Part shown: positions 10,849 through 22,400 of the stretch, piece after piece
How the letters are laid out: every line of letters starts with the position of its first letter
How positions within the stretch are numbered: the first letter of the stretch is position 1
Assembly: GCA_027382625.1 (NCBI GenBank)
Contig: JAJKFJ010021114.1
Location: 102,283 to 166,282 of the forward strand
Length of the DNA stretch: 64,000 bases
DNA from: Tetmemena sp. SeJ-2015
Lineage: Eukaryota > Ciliophora > Spirotrichea > Sporadotrichida > Oxytrichidae
Reading direction: 5' to 3'
Notes under the pieces: model-generated
What the model saw: the letters and a program-made list of their open reading frames with translations, nothing else
Told to the model about the DNA's origin: nothing
Database searches by the model: none
Program-made: the position numbers and the translations under genes

Positions 10849-13800
10849 ATGGTTGGCGAGATGAGAGCCCTCATTAAGGGAGTGGTCAAGGACCATAGAC
10901 TTGTAAGTCATTATTCCACTAATTACTTATAAATTATTTGTAGGGTTAACTCATATGTTATCACACATTTATTTTTTATTATGTGATACTATTGTAGTAT
11001 CAGCATTGATTTAGCGAAATTTTTAAAATTACGTTGACTGGCGGTTGCCTCTACATGATCATCTTTCCGGCTGTGGCTGCTCAAATGCGTGGCAGTTGAC
11101 TTGTCTGGCTTCAAATCTCTGTGAACTATATTTAATTTAAACCGGTATTCAATTAAAAGTACACTATAATTAAATTTATCAAGCGCCATTTAAAAACATT
11201 TGACTAATCGACTAATGGACTAATGGACTAATGGACTAAACGACTAAACGATTAATTTAGTAAAAATCTGAGAGTTTAGATTTAGATTACTAAGACATTG
11301 GTAGACTGGCTCGAGAAAATAAGGTGTAAAAATTAGTCAATTAGTCCGTTTTTGGGCAAGAATGAAATGGAATTAATTTATTAGGGCATGAATTAAACTT
11401 AATCTCTGGTTGAATATTTAGAGATATCTTAAAAGAATACTCCTTGATTAAACTGTTATAATTTTAAGCAATGGAATCGCGCAACTCTTCATTGGGAGAC
11501 AAAGGCAGCTCATTTATGCGGAAAGCATTCTTCTTGGCGCTCACCGTAGGCATTTCAAAAGATCAAGCTGCCAAGGTGGAGCGGGACTTGCAGAAAAGAT
11601 TTCCTGACGTTGAGGAGGTGTCCGTCTTTGAGACCCAGAAGGACTAGGCGCAATATATGGCAATATTCCTCAGGACGAACACATTTGGCCGCAACAAGCA
11701 GTACTTCAATAACCCCAATTACTGCGGCAAATAGTTCCTGGACAAGTCCGGCTTGGAATCAAAGGCGATCAGACGGAGCAATCTTACCCAGGCTATAAAA
11801 TAAATCAGGCCCGTCAGCATTTACACAGGATCGCTCCAAAGATTGCTAGAGGCCCTCAAAATTAGCCCCACTGAGCAAAGAATTCCGGGAAGAGTGAAGC
11901 TTGATGAAGAGCTGATGGAAGGAGACCCAGTCGTCTAGAAGGTGATCGAGCTCATCAGGTCAGGCAGAGTGCAGAGCTTCCAGGATCTCTTCAATCAGAA
12001 CTAAGACAATGCTGTGATGTGCGAGATGCTCACGGATGGAAAGAAAAAGCTGGAGACCTTATTTAAGCTCTACAGGAACGCGGGCGCGATACCAGAGCCA
12101 AACCTGTCTCACATCGAGGAGCTGCTCTCCTATCTATAGAGAATGAGATTAGTCCGTGGCAAAGATAAATAAGGCAGCTCGATTTCGGCAGAGATTGTTC
12201 AGGAGTACTAGCTGCAAGAGGCTCTAGACGCTCTGTATGAGGTGATAGTAAAGCAGAGCAATTCAAAGATGAAGTGTGTTTGGCTGCATGGAGAAAACGG
12301 CACCGGGAAAAGTACTTTGGCAGGCCTGATGGCGAAAATCTTCTCGTCAGAAATATTGGAAGAGGTTGCCGAAAGCTTTGCTTTAGATCAGAGAAAAACT
12401 GGCTTACCGCCTACTTTGGTCATCCTGGATGAAGTGAACTCTCCTGTCTTCTTCGGACACAAAGGGATAGCGAAGATGAAGAGATTCCTTGAGGGGAAAG
12501 GGTTTGTGGTCAATGTGAAGCATGGAGACGCAGATAAAAGATACCTGAACTGCTCGGTTATGGTGACATCAAATAAGACGCCACTGAAGAAAATGGATGA
12601 GCTAGATCGAGGAGCATTTCTGGCAAGGGTCAAATTTGTGGAAATGCGCAGGCGCGCAGGATACGTAGCCAAAGAATTCCCGTTTGCCGCAGATGAGCTG
12701 GCATAATACTTTGAGGAAAGATTGATCATGGAACGGCTCATTCATGGCCAAGGTGGCCTAGACGAAGATGAGCTTGCGGATACTAACACCTAAGATATGA
12801 CAGAAGTGAATGAAGGGCACTTTGCCTGATTGCTTTGGATGAAAGCAGAGCGTATAATGCACATTTAAGCTTATAAGTTATTTCTAGAGATTAAGTTTAA
12901 TTCATGCCCTAATAAATTAATTCCATTTCATTCTTGCCCAAAAACGGACTAATTGACTAATTTTTACACCTTATTTTCTCGAGCCAGTCTACCAATGTCT
13001 TAGTAATCTAAATCTAAACTCTCAGATTTTTACTAAATTAATCGTTTAGTCGTTTAGTCCATTAGTCCATTAGTCCATTAGTCGATTAGTCAAATGTTTT
13101 TAAATGGCGCTTGATAAATTTAATTATAGTGTACTTTTAATTGAATACCGGTTTAAATTAAATATAGTTCACAGAGATTTGAAGCCAGACAAGTCAACTG
13201 CCACGCATTTGAGCAGCCACAGCCGGAAAGATGATCATGTAGAGGCAACCGCCAGTCAACGTAAAAAAAATTTCGCTAAATCAATGCTGATACTACAATA
13301 TCATACATTGTGATAAAGATTTTAAAACCTTTATATAGCCCAACGACTATAAGTTCCACTACAATCAACCTCTGTTCTCTCAGACATTCTTGAAGGGCCT
13401 TAAGAAATATTTTTTGAATAGACAGATGACTAAAACTCACGTCTCCTTCCCCCTCATCGCCTTATTCTTTATTAAATATATACTCCTTATGCGTAAGCAG
13501 CAATTATTCAAGATCATGCAAACAATAAAGCTAAAATCTAATAAACTACTGTATAGTTGTTCACCGTTCCTTGGTGCATGTTTACCCTGGTTTTCAGATA
13601 CTTCCAATCTGGTCACATGGCTAGAAACATGCAACCCCAAAACTATCTCTACAGAAAGGGATACTACGGACTACAGCAGCAATACAACATGAACCCTGAC
13701 AACCACTTCGATGGAAACTTAAACTGCTGGACAACTGACCCAATACAAATATCACATATTATATATATCCTAGCAATAAAACATATATTCAGTAAATGTG

Positions 13801-13927
13801 CGGAGTTGATGTTGGACCCAAGAGACCTTGGGAAGATCTTAAGGAACCAGAAAAGGTTCTCTTTAAATTCCAAAGAGAAAGCACAGAGGACGTTAGAAAG
13901 AAGGTCAATGGATATAGAGGCTTCTGA
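10849..13927 (+). CDS. Small single-TM protein gene split by a 2.3-kb element in its intron
   Basis: Exon 1 (10849-10902) reads MVGEMRALIKGVVKDHRL and ends at GTAAGT. The matching acceptor is TATATAG at 13332-13338, and exon 2 continues in phase 0 as PNDYKFHYNQPLFSQTF. Between them lies the Rep-like element. Exon 2 encodes a hydrophobic helix (TVPWCMFTLVFRYF) joined by an apparent IES with a short TTC pointer (about 13470-13563). It continues with YRKGYYGLQQQYNMNPDNHF, then after another frame break near 13750-13800 CGVDVGPKRPWEDLKEPEK, and ends NGYRGF at TGA. The short basic, one-helix layout resembles accessory subunits of mitochondrial complexes, but no family is recognised. Confidence 0.55.
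10990..11407 (+). repeat. Left terminal inverted repeat of Rep-like element
   Basis: It pairs with 12886-13300 over about 415 bp with only a few differences, the clearest at the short A/T run near 11030 (right copy about 13262-13273). It includes the iteron array and a kinase-like ORF on the outward strand. Confidence 0.9.
11202..11252 (+). promoter_or_regulatory. Iteron-like array (left)
   Basis: Seven or so near-tandem copies of an 8-9-base word, GACTAATGG with variants GACTAATC and GACTAAAC, about 220 bp upstream of the Rep-like start. Arrays of this size and position are typical Rep-binding iterons in rolling-circle replicons; that role here is inference. Confidence 0.6.
11471..12829 (+). 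CDS. Rep-like SF3 helicase, 452 aa, intact
   Basis: One uninterrupted frame in the ciliate code. The C-terminal half has the ordered superfamily-3 helicase motifs: Walker A GENGTGKST (residue about 274), Walker B LVILDEV (about 317), a B'-like VNVKHGDA (about 346) and motif C VTSN (about 364). These ATPases drive replication of small DNA viruses and related elements. The N-terminal domain (residues 1-110) has the length of a Rep nicking domain. However, no His-hydrophobic-His pair is visible where motif II is expected, and only a YCGK resembles motif III, so HUH nicking activity is doubtful. Several in-frame TAA/TAG codons show the gene is adapted to the ciliate code. No introns or IESs. Whether the source was viral or plasmid is unknown. 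Confidence 0.75.
12886..13300 (-). repeat. Right terminal inverted repeat of Rep-like element
   Basis: Reverse complement of 10990-11407. The high identity over a non-selected AT-rich stretch points to recent insertion or ongoing gene conversion between ends. Confidence 0.9.
13041..13092 (-). promoter_or_regulatory. Iteron-like array (right, inverted copy)
   Basis: Inverted copy of the left array (CCATTAGTC units), keeping the same order of variants. Confidence 0.6.
13104..13313 (+). pseudogene. Protein-kinase-like fragment in each terminal repeat
   Basis: The ORF contains IVHRDLKPDK, which fits the kinase catalytic-loop motif, but has no glycine loop, VAIK lysine, DFG or APE. The mirror copy is at 10989-11189 on the minus strand. 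It is either a captured kinase scrap or chance similarity; it cannot be an active kinase. Because it starts inside the repeat and points outward at both ends, it may simply ride with the repeat. Confidence 0.45.
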
Positions 13928-14283
13928 ATCTAAAAAGCATCTTGCGAAACGATAAGTGCTTTTTCTATAGTTGGCTAAATCAGACTAGTTCTTTCACTTT
14001 ATCGGCAAGAAAGTCTTATAGCTAATTCTATTTAACTCTTTCATTTCACAAAAATTAAATAAAACATCTATTATAATTCTTCATTTATTCCTATCAAAAT
14101 AAATTGTGTATATATTATTTTGATGTCAATAAAATATATATTCATATGTTTTATAGAAGCTTCTAAATCTCAACTTTTTTAAGTAGAATATATGATTTGA
14201 GTAATCTTAAATTGAAAATTATATAGCATTAAAGATAAATCTGATATGCAGATTCCTTTACACACTTAGACTCCATTAAAAAT
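13928..14283. other. AT-rich spacer, no gene seen
   Basis: About 80% A+T with no sustained coding pattern; it separates the small membrane protein from the cysteine-rich gene. Confidence 0.5.
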
Positions 14284-17200
14284 ATGGAGAAATAAGAACC
14301 TCCTCTTCATCTTAATTATATTTATTTATAATTTTGCTGCAAAGTAATCTCTCATTTAAAAATAAATTAATTTTTGAAAGCTTGAATTCTTATTAGTTTT
14401 GTTTAAATTCGGAAATAGCGCTCTCCCTACTTAGTACCTGGCTTGGAATTTCTTCAGTGTAGATGCATTGGGTGATAGCTATAACCTTGTGGCCTCAAGC
14501 GGCGCCCCAGATCCTAAATTCAATATCCGTAAGTTATTTATAAATTAGTTTACCATCCTGAATCCATCTGATCATAATTTTAGAGTACTAACTTACCACT
14601 GCCGCAGTTCAATCATACACAGGCTTTTTGTTTTAAACTGATAACACTGCTTGCGCTCTGCCAAATACTGCATTCAACATAGGGACTACATTCACGTTCA
14701 CTGCTTGGGTGTATTTAACTGACCTTGCATCTGAGCAGGTGATTTGGTGCAAGCTTATGATCCACACTACTTACGTCGTCTCAGCCAGGGTCTGCGTCAA
14801 AATCAAATCTAATGCCATATGGGCTGGAGTCAATTCAGCTGGTTCCACAGCAACTGGCACTTATGTAGAGTCCAGTACCTTAGTATCGCCAGCACTTGGC
14901 TGGAACTTTATCTCTGTTGTATTTGCACCATCAGGTGGTGTTTCCACTGTCAAGGCTACTGTTTACAAACCAGATGGAACCAACGTAGTTGGCTCAACCA
15001 TTTCTCTGACTGCTTTGCTAACTGATTCAGCCTAATTTACATCATGTTTAGGAGGAATCCTTACTTGCACCACTTGCACTATTACTACAACATATACAGT
15101 CACTTTAGGAATGAGCGGTGTCGTCAGTACAATTAGGCTATACAACTATACCTCCATTATTTAACTAAATTTTTTATTAATTTTAAATTGGTTTATGCAC
15201 TTACTGCTGCTTAGATTACTGGACACGTAATGACTACTGGCTGCAATAAGCTTTGCTTGCTCTGCAAGACTGAGGATAATGCGCAGTGCATTGAACAATA
15301 CCCCTATCAAAAGATGGTCTATATCGACTTTATAAATTAATTTAAAAAATTAAGTTCATAAACTAGGAATTAATGTTTTACTAAATGACTTTGGTGTTCC
15401 TGATTACAGACAAACAATTGAAGATCAGTCGCCTATGTACAAAAACGATTTCAAGGTAACTTTAATGCCATTAATGATAATTAAAGTTGGTGGGAACTGC
15501 TGCCACTGACCCCTATTATGTGCACAACTAAGGATTGTACTTTAATAACAACCAGAATATTTACTCAAGGGCAGCAGTACTTTTCAACAGGAGTTCTTTC
15601 TCTCAAGAGTGGTGGTTCAGACCTTTTTCAAACATCAATACAGGCTAGTTCATTATGAAATTTATTTTATGAGAAAAGCTAACGTAAATTACTTGCCGCA
15701 CCATTCATAATTTATGATAGACTGCTACTACTTATACGATGACAGTTTTTTTCTAATTCACTGCTGCATCTTACCAAGTGGGAGTTTTCCTTGGAAATTC
15801 TACTCAATACATGAACATCAGCTACAAGTTCAGTAAGCTCATGATTGCTTTGTTCATACATTTTATAGCGACTGACTTGTACAAATCAATAATTTATTGC
15901 CCTTTTAAAATGGCACTTCTTGTCTGTGACACTAATCAAGTTTTCTAAAACGAATACGAGGGTTTGCATTTACTACGATGCTGATGGAATTGTGTGTGGA
16001 GCCTCCACCTATACTTGGATTTACTCAGACACTGGGACAAATAAGATAGATCTAGGATATGGATTTAATGGTAAGAAATAAATGCTCTTTGTTTAAGCAA
16101 ATTTTATAGGAATGATAAGGCTTTACTATGCTTATGACTATCCGAAGCTCTATTCTCTCCCTAATTAGATTGTGAACTCAGGATGTACTTAATTCAACTC
16201 TTTTAAAATTTAATCTTTAAGTTGTGCGAATTGCGATAACTACTTCTCTGCAACTTGCTTCCCAAATTGCGGAATTAGTCAGTATGGAAGTAAGTGCACC
16301 AGCTGCCACTCCTACTGCAATTTAATTAATTCTTGTTACGATTCCGCGGTATATGCCTGCTTTTCTTGCGATGAAGTAGCCCACAAAATCTTCTACGCAG
16401 ACACATTTTGCAAAGATATTTTTTATTTTAAAGAGGTATGTGGAGATGGCTTAAACTATGGAACCTTTGAGTGTGACGATGGAAATCTGGTGAGTGGGGA
16501 TGGCTGCTCGTCTACCTGCTATATTGAAAGCGGGTATCAATGCAGTGGAGGATCTTCTTCAACCCCTGACACTTGCTCAGAGATATGTGGAGATGGAATA
16601 GCTTTAGGAATCTTACCTTGTGACGATGGTATTATCATTTTACAATTAAAGATAGCATGATACAAATTTTTCCTCATGAAAATAATGTTATTGATGGCGA
16701 TGGCTGTGATTCTACTTGCGCGGTTGAGCAATATTGGTAATGCGAGAACACAGCTAAAAACTCGAAGTCCGATTGCTTTGAAATATGTGGTGATGGAGTT
16801 TATCTTCTATGTTTTAGCCTACATATATTTATCTTGGACTGAAGTCAACAGTGAGTAGATACAAATTTGCTTGTGACGACGGTAACCTAATAAATGGAGA
16901 TGGGTGCAATTAATACTGCGAATAAGAAACAGGATTCACTTGTAATTCACTTGGTGTTTGCAAAGAAATCTGTGGAGATGGAGTCGCTCATTTAGATGCT
17001 TGCGATGATGGGAACACAGTTGGGGGTGATGGATGCTCGTCAACTTGTACAATAGAAGCAGGTTATTCTTGCTCTGGTAGCATTTGCGTTGTGGCATATG
17101 GACCCTCAATTTAAAGTTATACAGTCTCGAGGGATGATACGCAAATCAAACTTTTCCTCAACGACTCTATTCTCTTTTCTTACGCTTATGACTCGTCATC

Positions 17201-19337
17201 GTCAATAAGCTACTACATTTTGGGCTCCTAGTCATTTTATTTTAATCTTATGGAGTTACGATTTCTTTCAACAACGACATAGCCACTAACTAAAAAACAG
17301 CCACAAATACACTGAGCTTTACAATAACGTTCAATGATGATATTCAGCTATACGGAGACGAGTTTTTTGTTGTAAACTTTAACCAAGAAGACTACATTAG
17401 TGCAACTTCCTCATATGCCTTAGTAGATTTTAATCAAAAAATAAGATTAAATAAAAAATTCACAATATAAGGTACCGCTTTATGGTCGAGAGATATCAAG
17501 TGTTACATTCTTTTAATTTATAATATGAGTGCAGTTGGAGCAGCAAGCGGCTTCGGAGGAATAATAGCTGCCGCTTGGATAGGTCTAGTTATTGTTTGGA
17601 TCATCTTGGGAATGAAAGGGTAATTAAAGTTCTTGAAATTTAACTCAATCTTATAGTTTCCCGATAGCACCGATCTGGCATGTTACAACAGCACTTCAAC
17701 TTTGTATTAAATTATAATTTTAACATGCCTAGATTTTGCCACTTTCATAGTCCAATATGTCGACCTAAGGTAGATATATTGGAAAGGGCTTTGAGTATAT
17801 TAACTTTCACATTTCATTCATACTCTTTGGAATATAACCAGATCAAAGAGACAATCCTGAAACCAAATATAAGTACTACTCCTACGACTATGCTTATTTT
17901 TATGGAACCTATAATGTGTTTGCTATGATGATAGATCTTTTCGTAGTAGTTGCTATTATAATGGGCGGAAGTTTAATAGTTGCAAGTGTTCTAGGAAAAC
18001 CAGAGAAGGGGTAAATTGATGTTCTTATATATTCTCTAGTGAATTATCGAGGTACACCTCTGCTAGAATCAAAGAAAGCTTGGTTATCTTTGTTGTGTCA
18101 ATTATTTTCAACAAACTTATGTTCCTAGGAATGTTTGGAGCAGGAAATCTAGAACTGGGAGGTAGCACTGCTGTCGCTGGTGGAGTAGTTCTTATCGTAA
18201 GTTTCTCATAATGGTTTCAACATTTTTAGATAATTGCGTTAGCCTTCATAGGTTTCCAAGGTTGGTAACTAGTTATTTACAGACAAGAAGTGAGTGAAGG
18301 GCAATCTTCCCCACCAAAAAGATGGAGAGGTTACTTCGGATATTTCAATAACAATGCATAATCTCAGGCTTTCTATTCTGTGTTCCTAGGAATGAAGTTC
18401 ATGAGCTCTATATTTATGATTGCGTTGTTGGATGACAAGCCAGTACAAATGATAATGCTTCTTGTTCTTTAATCTTTGGTAAGAAAGAATTGAGTTAACG
18501 ATTTTAGTGGCTGGGATATATCTTCATGGTAAAGCCTTACAAAGAGACCTACTTTAATGTAATGGCTTTAACAGATGAAGCTGGAGTTTTGATTTGTGTG
18601 GCACTCTTCTCAAACACTATCTTTATCAATCCTTCTTAGAAATAATTTGCTCATTTTGAAAGTTTTAAATAATCCTGGACTGAACAGATTCGTGCTGACT
18701 GCAATAGGCTACTCTTATGGAGTAGTAGTTACCCTCGTTATTATTCTGAATTACATATTCACGTTGGTATACTTCAGAGCTAGAAATCCACCAATCTTAG
18801 AATTACACTAAGACTACTCTATGCCAGTATAACCCAAAGGTCCAATTCATGCTTATATTTCAATTTAATTTAGATAATTCAGCCAGCTAGAAAAATGATG
18901 CAAATGCAAATCAAACCTATGGGCCCTCAAGACCCTAATGAGTCAGACGTTGATATCAAGAAACCACAAAAGAAAATAGAAAAACCTGCGCCTCCACCTC
19001 CAAAGAAGAAAGCAATCACACCTCCAGAGAAGCCAAGATCCAAGCCTAAGCCTCGCAGAAGAAGGCCCTCGCCCTCTGAAGATGAGTCTTCCTTATTACA
19101 CAGAAGAAAGTGTAGACGTCACTGAAGACTATGATGATCTTCCGTCAGGTGATATTTATGATGGATCAAGAGGTGCTACCTCAAAATCTTGCTATTTATT
19201 TTACCAGAAAACCTTATGGAGCTGAGGCAAAAGTTACTAACGCATTTGGAACTTCAATGGGAGAGACAGACACTTCAGAGACTGTTAATTTCCAGGGTAG
19301 CTCGACATTTAACAAAAAATCAGTAAAGTTTGAGTGA
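14284..19337 (+). CDS. Cysteine-rich multi-pass membrane protein, copy 1
   Basis: A hydrophobic signal-like segment (NLLFILIIFIYNFAA) is followed by an extracellular region of beta-sandwich-like repeats. About 16440-17090 then holds tandem Cys repeats of the form CGDG...CDDGN...GDGC...C (DUF4215 / Myxococcus Cys-rich type). Several membrane helices follow (for example GGIIAAAWIGLVIVWIILG, and others near 17930-18800). The Pro/Lys-rich cytoplasmic tail ends at TGA 19335-19337 (SSTFNKKSVKFE). The family is common among ciliate surface proteins; the ligand is unknown. Short GT-AG introns and several IESs interrupt it, for example 19181-19205 and a likely one at about 16630-16680. The start is uncertain, because the ATG at 14284 is one base out of frame with the signal segment. 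Confidence 0.65.
19181..19205. other. IES, pointer TACC
   Basis: TACC is at 19177-19180 and 19202-19205. Removal of 25 bp joins DGSRGAT to RKPYGAEAKVTNAF, giving the natural tail. Confidence 0.75.
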
Positions 19338-19437
19338 CTAATTCACTTTATATATTGGAGAAGCTTGTTCATATTTTTATTATCATAGAGATTGATCTTC
19401 AATATTGAAGTCTGAAAAATAATTTAATAATTAAAGA

Positions 19438-22400
19438 ATGGATTTTCAAGTTAAAACTACGATCGCAAAGGACTTTAAAAAGGTCCTATTCCCTTTTATT
19501 ACTCTCATCCTGCTCGCATCTGTCTAATGATACTTCACAGAAGCTTATTATATTTTAAAAAGCATAAAGTACTTTGGCTTACAGATACACACCAGACCTA
19601 GAATGGCTATTTTATTGTTTAAGATTTATTATTTGATCCGACGAGTGAAGGATGGAACGCCGGGTATTAGTATTAGAATGAATTACGAACTGGTACTCCC
19701 AGATGCTACTATGGAAAGTTTGGAGATAACAATGTTAATTTCAAAAGACCCAACAGACTTTGGAATGGAAATATATTTGAGGGTGAAGAGATAAACGTCT
19801 GTGAGCCTAGTGCAAGTTTGAGCATGGGAAGTGTTTTTGGAATTGGAATGTGGGTCTATATCATGGAATATTTCTTAAAATTTTTTACTTATGGATATAA
19901 ATACTACGGCAACTGCAACTCCTCATACACTATGGTGCAAGCAGCGGCCGAATGGTACTGACCCCGGAATAAGTTTATGCCTTCGTTTCGACCAATACAA
20001 ATTTTACTTCACTGTGAAAGATGGTTCGGTTGGATTGACTCAATCAGCAGCTCTTTTCATCAACACTAGTTTATAAGACGTTCCCATCAGTGACATGGTA
20101 CCGTAGCGTAAGTAATTCTTTAAATTTTTAATAAATAATTATAATCTGGGACTAAAAATTTTAAAGTCTATTTATAGTTGGATGGCAGTATATTTTCTTC
20201 AACATATACGCAGTGAACAACTATACTTCATTCGGTGGGTACTATTTTAATTTTATAATTTCACAGACAGACTTGATCACAAATCTTACAACTAGACTAA
20301 GTACTACGACTCGGTATTTAAATGGGTAGATGATCCTCTAAATTACTGGTCGTTTGGAGCTATGATGGCTACTACTTCCTCAGTAATGCACGAGGTAAGA
20401 AATTGATACATTTCATAAACCATTTTTAGTTCAGGGGCATAATTTAACATGTTCAAATTTACAAGACAAACGTGGGCAAGTTTCAGATATTTGACTAGTA
20501 TACCTGTAAGCCATATTCAAACACTCATAATACATTAATTAGATAAATGCTAGCCCTACTGTAATCTCTGTAAAGTGTCAGACATACCTATGTGTATTCA
20601 GTAGTATGAGAAATCTATCCATTAAACTAATTAATTTCATTTATCTATCCTTGGGTGGTATGACTTTTCTCCTCCTAAGTGGACTTTTTGGACTTACAAT
20701 ATATAAGACCTCGGTAGATTTAATAGAGCACTTCAACCTCTAACAATTTTATTTAAGATTGAAATGATTTTAATGATATATCCTTAAGATCTTTAAAGAT
20801 TATAATTATTAATTTATTCTTAAATAGTATTAAATTGACACATAGTTCAGAAGCCCGGGTGCTTTAGTAGATCCGATATACGTGGATAGGCAAGGATTTT
20901 TCTTTGATACACCGGCTAAACGTTTATATCTGGACAACTTTCACTTCAACAATCACCCAACCTTGGGAAATCAATTCGGTGACGTTTAATCTTTTACAGT
21001 CGAGACTTGGATTAAATTCAATACTTCAGGATCTGCCATCACCAATAACTTCTTTTTTAATTTTCTATGTGGTCAGGAAAATGAATGGAGGACATTACTT
21101 TATGATTAAAAATTATTTTATTCTTCAAATACTATTTTTATATGGTATAAATAAAATATGATGGGTTTCGATTCAGGTCCTTTGGTTTCCACAGCTTTGA
21201 ACGCAGTGAGATACCAACTATCGGTAACTGTAACACAAAACACTTGGTACTACTTCGCTGCCACTATTATGAAAATAAACTACTTCTAGTCAAAGCAGTG
21301 CATCCAATTTTACACAACTTTCAACTGTCAAATCTTCAACTAGATCTTCACTGACTGGAGCAAATCTGCTTAATTGAGAATTGGAGAGGGCTTTTTGGGG
21401 GTTATTAGAAAGGTCAAAATCTTCGAGTACCCTAAGATACAACTTGAACTATCCCACAACTTCAGACTTGCATGTAAGATCCAATTCTGATCACCTTCTA
21501 TTTTTAGCTAACAAGGCCTGTTTGCCTTTCAATGGTAATATGTGCTTGGAGTGTGACATCGAAGCAAAGTCGAATGACACCAACTTTAAGTATAAGTGCT
21601 ACTCAAACTGCAACGAGCATCAATGGCAAGATGATTGTAGGTCCTGTGCCAATACGTGTCGATCCTGCTTTGGCTCGCAAGAAACTATGTGTCTTTCATG
21701 TTACTACCTAAACTACAACCTTCACTTTCCCGGACACAGATGTATTGAACACTCATCCAAAAATATGCCTTTTGATTGGTTAAAATTAAGAATTTATACT
21801 GCGGAGATGGAAAGAATATGGGATATCATCAGTGCGACGATTCAAATATGAACAGTGGAGATGGCTGTAATGTTAATTGCATTGTGGAGCCGGGATGGAA
21901 ATGCGCTGGAGGAACCCCATCAAGTGCTGATACTTGCTCTGAAACTTGCGGTGATGGTCGAAGAGTATTACAAGCTTGTGATCTATTATAGCTCAGAATT
22001 CATTTATCTAATTAAATGGATTAATTCAGTTTGAAGTAAATTATCTTCACGAAATTTCTTAATAAATTTTGATTCATTCTGCATTTGAGTATAAGAACTC
22101 AGCCTCAGGATTTGTTGCCAATTGATAAGTGCTAGTAGGAATAAAAGAAAAGAGAGAGTTCTTATCGCGTTTATGATAGATATAAGATTCTGGAAAAATT
22201 AATAAAGAAACTAACTTTGATTTTTATTTACAATTGACCAAGCTTAAGATTAGGAATAAAGAGAGATTATAATTACCTCATAAACTACTTTTTAAACTCA
22301 TTTTATATCTTAATTACTAAAATCTATTTTTAATGAAGCACCTAACTATATAAATTTGTGATGACAATAATGTTGTAAGCGGAGATGGTTGCTCTTCAAC

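Larger units (their letters stand above)
10990..13300. mobile_element. Rep/SF3-helicase element with ~415-bp terminal inverted repeats
   Basis: The left terminal repeat (10990-11407) and right terminal repeat (12886-13300) are near-identical inverted copies. They begin TATTGTAGTATCAGCATTG and end at TTAATCTCT. The 1.48-kb interior holds one gene, of clearly higher GC than the flanks. Each terminal repeat contains a tandem 8-9-bp array and a short kinase-like reading frame. TGTGATA occurs on both sides (10983-10989 and 13310-13316). It may be the target duplication or the IES pointer, although a few extra bases lie between it and the right repeat. The element sits inside an intron. It does not match the Oxytricha TBE layout, which has short telomere-like ends and a DDE transposase. 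Confidence 0.8.

Noticed and set aside
13104..13313. Functional protein kinase in the terminal repeat
   Set aside because: Only the catalytic-loop motif is present; ATP-binding Lys, DFG and APE are absent.
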